Shown one piece after another: positions 6,038-11,152 of a stretch of 11,152 bases of DNA. This DNA is from an uncultured Selenomonas sp. GTDB taxonomy: Bacteria > Bacillota > Negativicutes > Selenomonadales > Selenomonadaceae. Positions within the stretch are counted from its first letter, which is position 1. Each line of letters begins with the position of its first letter. Location: positions 1-11,152 of the forward strand of contig USAK01000047.1 in the NCBI GenBank assembly GCA_900552565.1, read 5' to 3'. The notes beneath the pieces were generated by a model. That model made no database searches and was not told the origin of the DNA. It saw nothing but the letters and a program-made list of their open reading frames with translations. A program made the translations under genes and the position numbers.

Positions 6038-6066
6038 ATTATAACGTTATCCCCGAGCCGCGTCAA
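6038..6066 (-). promoter_or_regulatory. Sigma-A promoter of the dac–HD–MBL operon
   Basis: On the - strand TTGACG (6061–6066), a 17-bp spacer, then TATAAT (6038–6043). This is nearly consensus with ideal spacing. The expected start is near 6031, giving a leader of about 46 bases before the dac ATG. Confidence 0.85.
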
Positions 6067-6108
6067 ATCATCCGCCGCGCCCCTCGCTCTGCTCCTTTTC
6101 TGAGCAAA

Positions 6109-6152
6109 CGCTGAGAAATTTAGACAATTTTCATAAAATACATTTCTCAGCG
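6109..6152. promoter_or_regulatory. Perfect 11-bp inverted repeat between divergent dac and lexA-like promoters
   Basis: CGCTGAGAAAT (6109–6119) and ATTTCTCAGCG (6142–6152) are perfect inverted copies. The arm centres are 33 bp apart, about three helical turns. A smaller palindrome, ATTTT-CAT-AAAAT (6127–6139), sits inside. The right arm overlaps where the -35 of the lexA-like gene should be, and the left arm lies about 43 bp upstream of the dac -35. It is probably not transcribed from either promoter, so an operator (possibly looped) is more likely than a terminator. Confidence 0.6.
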
Positions 6153-6171
6153 AACATACCTATGATATAAT
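6151..6171 (+). promoter_or_regulatory. Promoter of the lexA-like gene with half a Gram-positive SOS box
   Basis: TGATATAAT (6163–6171) is an exact extended -10. Just upstream, CGAACATA (6151–6158) matches the left half of the Firmicute LexA box (CGAAC-N4-GTTCG), but the right half reads CTATG. Any autoregulation by this protein would use a degenerate site, or a different one such as the adjacent inverted repeat. Confidence 0.6.
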
Positions 6172-6230
6172 AAGAAGTAAGATAGAATAGATATAAAAAA
6201 TAGATAACAAAAATATGAGGGGGATGCATC

Positions 6231-6782
6231 ATGCGCAAGACGAGAAAATCAAGTGAACGTCAAAAAGAGATTTTCCAATTCATCAAGGCCTTCCTGCTCG
6301 AGAAGGGGTATCCGCCGTCGGTGCGGGAAATCGGTCAGGCCGTCGGCCTCAAGTCGAGTTCGACCGTACACGGCTATCTGGCACGTCTCGAAGAAAACGG
6401 CATGATCAAGCGCGACCCGACGAAGCCGCGTGCCATCGATATTCTCGATGAACGCCCATGGCGCCAGAATGTACCCGTACCGATGATTTCCACGCATCAC
6501 AAAGATACGCCGCTGTTCTCCGAAAAGAACAGCAAAGCCGTCTTCTCCTTCCCGCAGGAAATGCTCGGCACGCATAAGAAAACGTTTGTACTGCGCATGC
6601 CGGATGACAGCATGAAGCAGGATGGCATTGCCGAGGACGACCTGCTTTTCGTCACGCCGCAGGATTTTGCTGAAGACGGTGAGCTCGTCGTCACAAAAAC
6701 AGCGGACCATATCACCGTGCGCCGCTGTCCAGTCGACAGCGTAATTCTCGGCCGCGTCATCGGCATGTACCGTCAGCTCTGA
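6231..6782 (+). CDS. lexA: LexA-like repressor with degenerate self-cleavage domain
   Basis: 183 aa; ATG 6231 with AGGGGG 7 bases upstream. Residues 8–72 are a textbook LexA winged helix: the recognition region (PPSVREIGQAVGLKSSSTVHGY) and RDPTKPRAIDIL closely match Gram-positive LexA/DinR. Residues 80–183 align with the S24 peptidase domain. S127 (PDDSMKQDGI) aligns with the catalytic Ser119 of E. coli LexA. The catalytic Lys lies 37 residues further in E. coli (TVKR); here the residue at exactly +37 is Arg164 (TVRR). The Ala-Gly cleavage bond is absent: residues 83–96 read VPMISTHHKDTPLF. The segment before the final strand (VILGRVIGMYR) is about 20 residues shorter. It should bind DNA and dimerise but probably cannot self-cleave. 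In many Firmicutes, as I recall, lexA lies beside ynbB/hflX, as here, so this looks like the ancestral lexA locus. Confidence 0.85.
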   Translation: MRKTRKSSERQKEIFQFIKAFLLEKGYPPSVREIGQAVGLKSSSTVHGYLARLEENGMIKRDPTKPRAIDILDERPWRQNVPVPMISTHHKDTPLFSEKNSKAVFSFPQEMLGTHKKTFVLRMPDDSMKQDGIAEDDLLFVTPQDFAEDGELVVTKTADHITVRRCPVDSVILGRVIGMYRQL

Positions 6783-6804
6783 CTTTTTTAAGCCAGCCAT
6801 CTAT

Positions 6805-6850
6805 CCATAAAAAAAAGACTGCCGCGTTTGCTGGCCGTCTTTTTTTATGG
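6805..6850. terminator. Bidirectional terminator between the lexA-like gene and the ynbB-like gene
   Basis: CCATAAAAAAAAGAC (6805–6819) pairs with GTCTTTTTTTATGG (6837–6850), with one bulged A; a short GCC/GGC helix lies inside. T runs are present on both strands. It lies 22 bp after the lexA-like stop and 11 bp after the stop of the convergent gene. Confidence 0.88.
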
Positions 6851-6861
6851 ATTTGTTTTTC

Positions 6862-8109
6862 TTATTTTTCGTCAAGGTCCAGTACGGCCTGTGCCGCACC
6901 CATAATGCCAATCATGGCATGCTCAAACGTCAGTCCGCCCTGCAGATAGACATTGTACGGCGCGCGCAGCGGGCCGTCGGCACTAAACTCGATGGAAGCG
7001 CCCTGCACGAACGTACCGGCAGCCATGATGATTTTGTCAGCATAGCCCGGCATATCCCACGGCTCCGGTGCGGCAAAGGAATCGACCGGCGAATACTTCT
7101 GGATGCCGCCGCAGAACGCGATGAGCTTGTCATCACTGCCGAGCTCAATAGCCTGAATGATATCCCCTCGCATTGCCGTCGGCAGCGGTGAGGTCTTATA
7201 GCCAAGCTTGGCAAACATGCCTGCCGCGAAAATCGCGCCCTTGATGGCCTGCATGACCACATGCGGTGCAAGGAAAAGTCCCTGAAACAGCAGGCGGTTG
7301 TTGGCGAGGCTCGCACCGAGCTCATCGCCCATGCCCGGTGCCGTCAGGCGGTACGAAGCGAGCTCGACGAGTTTGTCCTTGCCGGCGATGTAGCCGCCGG
7401 TCGGTGCCAGTCCGCCGCCGGGGTTCTTGATGAGCGAGCCTGCCATGATGTCAGCCCCGGCCTGCGTCGGCTCCTCGCAGTCGACGAATTCGCCGTAGCA
7501 GTTATCGACGAAGCAGATGCAGTCCGGCTTAATGCGGTGCACTTCGCTGGTAATGGCGCGGATGTCGTCGATGGACAGCGGATTGCGCATGCTGTAGCCG
7601 CGCGAACGCTGGATTTCCACCATTTTCGTCTTGTCCGTGATGACGTCCTTGATATGCTCCATATCAACTTTGCCATCCACCATCGGCAGCTCGTTGTAGA
7701 GCACACCGAATTCCTTGAGGGAACCCGGGCTCGGATTGTCATAGCCGATGACCGTCTGCATCGTGTCGTACGGCTTGCCCGTAAGTGAGACGAGTTCGTC
7801 GCCCGGACGCAGAATGCCAAACAGCACCGTCGCCAGAGCGTGCGTGCCCGAAACAAACTGCGTACGCACCAGGGCGCGCTCTGCGCCGAAAATCTTTGCG
7901 TAGAGCTCTTCGAGCTTGCCGCGGCCGATATCGTCATAGGCATAGCCCGTCGTCGTGTTGAAATGAGCATCCGAAACGTGGCACTCGCGCATCGCATCGA
8001 GAACCTTCAGCGTATTGGCCTCAGCGATATCCTCGAGATGTGCAAAAAGAGGCTCAGATTCTTTGAGGACCTCGCGCTTGAGGTCCGTGACTTTTTTCGA
8101 AAATGGCAT
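6862..8109 (-). CDS. PLP-dependent enzyme of the YnbB / methionine gamma-lyase-like family
   Basis: 415 aa, full length for the family; ATG 8109 with GAGG 10 bases upstream. This is a fold-type I PLP enzyme: SGTHA at 88–91 in the cofactor phosphate region, VDNCYGEF at 201–208 with the Asp (202) that contacts the PLP nitrogen, and SLIKNPGGGLAPTGGY with K228 as the likely Schiff-base lysine. The glycine-rich GG(G)LAPTGGY stretch and the N-terminal NTTTGYAYDDIGR motif are characteristic of the group often labelled 'aluminium resistance protein' or 'methionine gamma-lyase family'. It presumably acts on a sulfur amino acid or related substrate in the cytoplasm; the true substrate is not settled. 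It starts 104 bp after hflX on the same strand, matching B. subtilis ynbA(hflX)–ynbB order. No clear promoter is seen in the gap, so co-transcription with hflX is likely. Confidence 0.88.
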   Translation of the reverse strand: MPFSKKVTDLKREVLKESEPLFAHLEDIAEANTLKVLDAMRECHVSDAHFNTTTGYAYDDIGRGKLEELYAKIFGAERALVRTQFVSGTHALATVLFGILRPGDELVSLTGKPYDTMQTVIGYDNPSPGSLKEFGVLYNELPMVDGKVDMEHIKDVITDKTKMVEIQRSRGYSMRNPLSIDDIRAITSEVHRIKPDCICFVDNCYGEFVDCEEPTQAGADIMAGSLIKNPGGGLAPTGGYIAGKDKLVELASYRLTAPGMGDELGASLANNRLLFQGLFLAPHVVMQAIKGAIFAAGMFAKLGYKTSPLPTAMRGDIIQAIELGSDDKLIAFCGGIQKYSPVDSFAAPEPWDMPGYADKIIMAAGTFVQGASIEFSADGPLRAPYNVYLQGGLTFEHAMIGIMGAAQAVLDLDEK

Positions 8110-8213
8110 GAAATGATTACCTCACAATGTAATAAATATAAGTTAAGTTTGATGAAATTAGGAACGTTGGGATGTTGTTAGATACCCACGAACCAGCAAC
8201 GCGTACGTATCGA

Positions 8214-10019
8214 TCACGCATCTACCCGGTACGCTAAAAACCTATCCTTCTGCGAAGCCGGCAAGCTGACCTGCACAAGCGTCCCGTCCGCGCGGTACTC
8301 CGTCTCCTTCACGGCATTGAGCCCGTGCAGCTCCGTCAGCAAGCGCCCCTCGGCAAACGGAATCAGCAAGGTCATCCGCACCCGCTGTTCGCTGAAGAAA
8401 TGCTCGATGAGCTCCTGCAGCTCCCAAAGATTTTCTCCGGTCTTGGCCGAAACGCAGATGCCCTCGCGGTCATGAAGCATGGCAAGTTTCTGCGCCTCTG
8501 TCTCGAGGCAGTCGGACTTATTGAACACGTAGAGCGTCGGCTTGTCGACGACATCGAGTTCTTTGAGGACTTCGACAACGGATTCAATCTGCTGTTCATA
8601 ATTCTCATTGCTGCAGTCCACGACGTGCAGCAGCAAATCCGCTTCCTGCACTTCTTCCAAAGTCGCACGGAACGCCTTGACAAGCGTATGCGGCAGTTTC
8701 TGGATGAAGCCGACCGTGTCGGTCAGGAGGATTTCCTGTTTTTCCGGCAGAATCAGGTGGCGCGTCGTCGGGTCAAGGGTGGCGAAGAGCTTGTCCTCGG
8801 CGAAGACATCCGCGCCTGTGAGCTTGTTGAGCAGTGTGGATTTGCCCGCGTTCGTGTAGCCGACGAGCGCGACCAGCGGGATGCGTGAAAGTTTGCGGCG
8901 ACGGCGGTGCAGATCGCGGTTTTTCTGCACGGAGTCAATCTGCGCCTCGAGGTCGTGGATGCGCGCGTAAATGCGGCGGCGGTCGACTTCGAGCTTCGTC
9001 TCACCGGGACCGCGCGTGCCGATGCCGCCGCCGAGGCGTGAGAGTACAAGGCCCTGCCCGCCGAGGCGCGGCAGATTGTACTGGAGCTGTGCGAGCTCGA
9101 CCTGCAGCTTGCCCTCGCGCGAACGCGCGCGCTGCGCAAAGATGTCAAGAATCAATGCCGTACGGTCGATGACCTTGATGCCGAGCATCTGCTCGAGGTT
9201 GTGCTGCTGCGACGGCGTGAGCTCATCGTCGAGAATCAGGAGCGTCGCGTCGCGGTTCTGCACTTCCATGGCAATCTCCGAGACCTTGCCGCGGCCGAGG
9301 AAAAAGGCCGCATCGGGCTTTTCGCGGCGCTGGATGAACTTGCCGACAATGACGGCCCCTGCCGTATCGGCCAGCCGCTCGAGCTCGGCCATCGATTCAT
9401 CGATGGGCCAAAGCGTCCTGCCGCAGTCGAGCCCTGCAAGGATGGCCCGCTCCTCTTCTTCCGTCGTCGTCTTCTCGCTGCGCGCACTGAGCTTCTTGTT
9501 GACCATCGTGATGAGATACGTCAGGTTGATGCTGTGCAGCGTGCGTTCCGGCAGCGGCCCGACATGGCCGAGCATTTCTGTGCCGTCTTCGCTCATGTCG
9601 CCCGTAAAGAAGCCCAGCGAGCCGACAATTTCCTCAGACTTGTCATCGCGAAAGCCGATGGCCGCCATGCAGTCAAAGCGCAGCCGCCGCAAAGATGACC
9701 TATCGGGCTCGCTCAGGCGCGTATCGCCGCTCGGATGCGTGTGGATGCAGCGGATCCCCGTCAGACGCGACTCCGCACGGCGGCTCTTGAACTCCGGCAG
9801 GTCGACCGTGGCCGTATCGCCGACCGAGATCTGCAGCACCTTGCCCTGACGATTGAGATACACCGCCACCTCGCGCCCCAAAAGCCGCGTGACTTCGAGC
9901 ATCTCAAAATTGAGCTCATGCGTCGAGAGCTGGCCAATCGGCACCGAAAGCTCATAAAGCGCCTCCAGCCGCTTGACGATATACTGTTTGATATTCTGGA
10001 TATCCCCGTTTATCTGCAT
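8214..10019 (-). CDS. hflX: Ribosome-associated GTPase HflX with N-terminal JAMM/RadC-like domain
   Basis: 601 aa from ATG 10019 with GAGGA 6 bases upstream; the frame runs on to 10223 but has no good site there and the predicted promoter lies inside. The canonical HflX part begins near residue 190: N-terminal domain (RAILAGLDCG...FFLGRGKVSEI...DDELTPSQQHNLE), glycine-rich GGGIGTRGPGETKLE (331–345), then the G domain: G1 GYTNAGKST 387–395, G2 TLDPTTR 414–420, G3 DTVGF 434–438, G4 NKSD 500–503, G5 SAK 524–526. HflX splits stalled 70S ribosomes and helps in heat stress. The first 185 residues are an extra domain with an HTHPSGDTRLSEPD motif (93–106) and a candidate partner Glu (GREVAVYL, E50), the E...HxHP...SxxD zinc pattern of JAMM/RadC proteins. 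It leads a likely two-gene unit with the ynbB-like gene. Confidence 0.93.
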   Translation of the reverse strand: MQINGDIQNIKQYIVKRLEALYELSVPIGQLSTHELNFEMLEVTRLLGREVAVYLNRQGKVLQISVGDTATVDLPEFKSRRAESRLTGIRCIHTHPSGDTRLSEPDRSSLRRLRFDCMAAIGFRDDKSEEIVGSLGFFTGDMSEDGTEMLGHVGPLPERTLHSINLTYLITMVNKKLSARSEKTTTEEEERAILAGLDCGRTLWPIDESMAELERLADTAGAVIVGKFIQRREKPDAAFFLGRGKVSEIAMEVQNRDATLLILDDELTPSQQHNLEQMLGIKVIDRTALILDIFAQRARSREGKLQVELAQLQYNLPRLGGQGLVLSRLGGGIGTRGPGETKLEVDRRRIYARIHDLEAQIDSVQKNRDLHRRRRKLSRIPLVALVGYTNAGKSTLLNKLTGADVFAEDKLFATLDPTTRHLILPEKQEILLTDTVGFIQKLPHTLVKAFRATLEEVQEADLLLHVVDCSNENYEQQIESVVEVLKELDVVDKPTLYVFNKSDCLETEAQKLAMLHDREGICVSAKTGENLWELQELIEHFFSEQRVRMTLLIPFAEGRLLTELHGLNAVKETEYRADGTLVQVSLPASQKDRFLAYRVDA

Positions 10020-10082
10020 AAATGTTCCTCTATACAATGAAAATGAGCAAAGGTAGATTGTAGGTGGCTGCCCCCTGCCTGC

Positions 10083-10112
10083 ATTATTGCCCTGCTCCAT
10101 GAATGCTGCCAA
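10083..10112 (-). promoter_or_regulatory. Candidate promoter of hflX
   Basis: On the - strand TTGGCA (10107–10112), 18 bp, then AATAAT (10083–10088); each hexamer differs from consensus by one base. It predicts a leader of roughly 57 bases before the hflX ATG. Confidence 0.5.
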
Positions 10113-10166
10113 GAGATATGTATTCTGACAGAAGAGTTTGAGCATCATAAGGAGAATGCCGCAAGA

Positions 10167-10224
10167 GTTGGCAGGGGTGTCTATAAGCAAATGACCATGC
10201 GGAACGTTAGACACCCCTGCCAAC
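10167..10224. repeat. Perfect 17-bp inverted repeat downstream of the NA37-type gene
   Basis: GTTGGCAGGGGTGTCTA (10167–10183) and TAGACACCCCTGCCAAC (10208–10224) flank a 24-base loop, 29–86 bases after the stop of the - strand gene that ends at 10253. It could act as a terminator for that gene, but no T run follows on either strand and the loop is long. It may instead be an RNA-stabilising stem or a miniature-element remnant. Confidence 0.7.
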
Positions 10225-10252
10225 GGCTCCTCTCTTTACCTCTCCATTCTTC

Positions 10253-11152
10253 TCATCCCCGATTGACAATATTCGAGATATGCTTGAGTGTGATGGACAA
10301 AGTGCCGTCGTCGTTGTTGTTGAACTCGACGAACTCGGTGTTGTCAAAGTAGTCGGTCGGGATGGTCAGTTCGATGCCTGTATCGGTCTTGAGTTTATGT
10401 CGGCTGACTTTTTTGAGCGTCGCCTCGGGGTCCATGCGCACAGGCTCGGTGATGCCCGCATCGCGGATGGCCGTGTCGAGGTCCTGCTGCATCGCGGGGC
10501 TGTCATGGAAAATTTCCTTGCCCGCTTCCCGAAGGTCGAGTTCCTCACCCCGCTGCATCGTCTCGGCCACGTAATTCTTGACCGCCGCTTCCGTCGCGAC
10601 CTTGTCCTGCCCATACGTCTCCGCGACTTTTGCCGCGGCTTTGCTGAGATTCTTCATGGCCTCTTTTGGCGAAGGCGCTAAGTCGCATTCGAGCAGGAGC
10701 TCTGGAAAAACAAAGACCGGTGTGCCGTCGAGCGTGTATTTCTTTGCCGCTGTCTTGATGGCCATTGTCGTGAGGTCAATAAACGCAAATTCATCGACCT
10801 TCTGCGAGAGGTTCGGCATAATCGAATAATGGTTGATAATTTCATTCTTGATGCCATGCTCCGTCTGGTTGACCTGATGCGTAAAGCCGATGTGGCTGTT
10901 GCTGCGCATGATGACGAGCTGCGGCTTTTCGTCAATCTGCACCGCAGCGACAAGAACATCCGACGACGCCATTTCTTCGGCATGCGTGAAAGCATCTTCA
11001 AGCGTTTTGCCGATTTCCTTGCTCAAAGCGACAAAGTCGAGTTCCCCTGACTTATAAGCCTCAAGCTTCTGACGAAACGCACTGTCATCAAAGAAAACAC
11101 CCGGCTTCGCCTCCTGACTGCCCCAGGCCTTCTCGATGTGTTTCCAGAGATA
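10253..11152 (-). CDS. Nucleoid-associated protein, NA37/YejK-like (5' truncated)
   Basis: The - strand frame stays open from the window edge (first codon at 11152) to the stop at 10253, so 299 C-terminal residues are present and the start lies outside; the TTG at 11026 is not a start. The visible N-terminal part (YLWKHIEKAWGSQEAKPGVFF...SGELDFVALSKEIG) and the block SSDVLVAAVQIDEKPQLVIM...SHIGFTHQV resemble the NA37 (37-kDa nucleoid-associated, YejK/NdpA) family. The middle carries FAFIDLTTM. The end (TGIELTIPTDYFDN...DDGTLSITLKHISNIVNR) fits the family's C-terminal strand-rich domain, where the protein binds double-stranded DNA. There is no signal peptide or membrane segment in the visible part. 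Identification rests on overall pattern rather than catalytic residues, hence the moderate confidence. It is likely transcribed separately from hflX. Confidence 0.68.
   Translation of the reverse strand, partial: YLWKHIEKAWGSQEAKPGVFFDDSAFRQKLEAYKSGELDFVALSKEIGKTLEDAFTHAEEMASSDVLVAAVQIDEKPQLVIMRSNSHIGFTHQVNQTEHGIKNEIINHYSIMPNLSQKVDEFAFIDLTTMAIKTAAKKYTLDGTPVFVFPELLLECDLAPSPKEAMKNLSKAAAKVAETYGQDKVATEAAVKNYVAETMQRGEELDLREAGKEIFHDSPAMQQDLDTAIRDAGITEPVRMDPEATLKKVSRHKLKTDTGIELTIPTDYFDNTEFVEFNNNDDGTLSITLKHISNIVNRG

Noticed and set aside
5986..6066. 27-codon N-terminal extension of the D,D-carboxypeptidase from TTG
   Set aside because: It would place the near-consensus promoter inside the coding region and push the signal peptide inward.
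5113..6114. Long + strand open frame (333 codons) across the dac region
   Set aside because: It is antisense to the D,D-carboxypeptidase, which has a signal peptide, an intact SxxK/SxN/KTG triad and its own promoter. The + strand product is Arg/Ala/His-rich and matches nothing recognisable.
6151..6164. Complete Gram-positive SOS box upstream of the lexA-like gene
   Set aside because: Only the left half CGAACATA matches; the right half is CTATG instead of GTTCG.
6249..6800. - strand open frame covering the whole lexA-like gene
   Set aside because: Mirror frame of the lexA-like coding region; no supported start and no family resemblance.
8971..9849. + strand open frame (292 codons) opposite hflX
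   Set aside because: Ser/Arg-rich shadow of the hflX coding sequence with no motif and no ribosome-binding site.
10020..10223. 68-codon N-terminal extension of hflX
   Set aside because: No ribosome site at the upstream start, and the candidate promoter and a good Shine-Dalgarno before ATG 10019 argue for the shorter protein. The extension also overlaps the 17-bp inverted repeat.
1..11152. CRISPR array, tRNA/rRNA gene, complete IS or phage genes
   Set aside because: No regularly spaced repeats of CRISPR length, no cloverleaf or rRNA-like stretch, and no transposase or integrase reading was found on either strand.

Overview
The window looks like chromosomal DNA from a diderm Firmicute (Negativicutes, probably a Selenomonas/Mitsuokella-like member). 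Three things support this: a trimeric-autotransporter (YadA-type) outer-membrane anchor, a Gram-positive type LexA DNA-binding domain, and an hflX–ynbB gene pair as in Firmicutes. Coding DNA is GC-rich. The assignment is inference from gene content, not a database match.

Layout. (1) 1–950: the 3' end of a YadA-like adhesin on the + strand with its terminator, then a small decayed gene carrying a 16-bp tandem duplication, then a second terminator. (2) 1058–2398: a Tat-exported purple-acid-phosphatase-like metallophosphoesterase. (3) 2447–2877: a gene-free AT-rich stretch between two terminator hairpins, packed with short direct and inverted repeats around a perfect dyad; it resembles a recombination site or element scar. 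(4) 2919–5985, all on the - strand: nudC (NAD+ diphosphatase type), then an operon read dac (D,D-carboxypeptidase) > HD hydrolase > metallo-beta-lactamase-fold hydrolase, driven by a near-consensus sigma-A promoter at 6038–6066. (5) 5986–6230: a divergent control region with an 11-bp perfect inverted repeat and an extended -10 promoter for a lexA-like gene. (6) 6231–6782: the lexA-like gene, ending at a bidirectional terminator shared with the convergent - strand genes. (7) 6862–10019: hflX then a ynbB-type PLP enzyme. (8) 10167–10224: a perfect 17-bp inverted repeat. (9) 10253–11152: a partial NA37-type nucleoid-associated protein that runs off the window end.

Most notable: the LexA-like protein keeps the full operator-recognition domain and the catalytic Ser, but has Arg where the catalytic Lys should be, lacks the Ala-Gly cleavage bond, and has a shortened C-terminal domain. 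It is therefore predicted not to self-cleave, although it sits at what appears to be a typical lexA locus next to ynbB/hflX. Also notable are an HflX with a JAMM/RadC-like N-terminal metalloprotease-type motif, a YadA anchor followed by a perfect-heptad coiled-coil tail on the periplasmic side, and the repeat-rich scar at 2485–2830. No tRNA, rRNA, CRISPR array, complete insertion sequence or integrase gene was seen.
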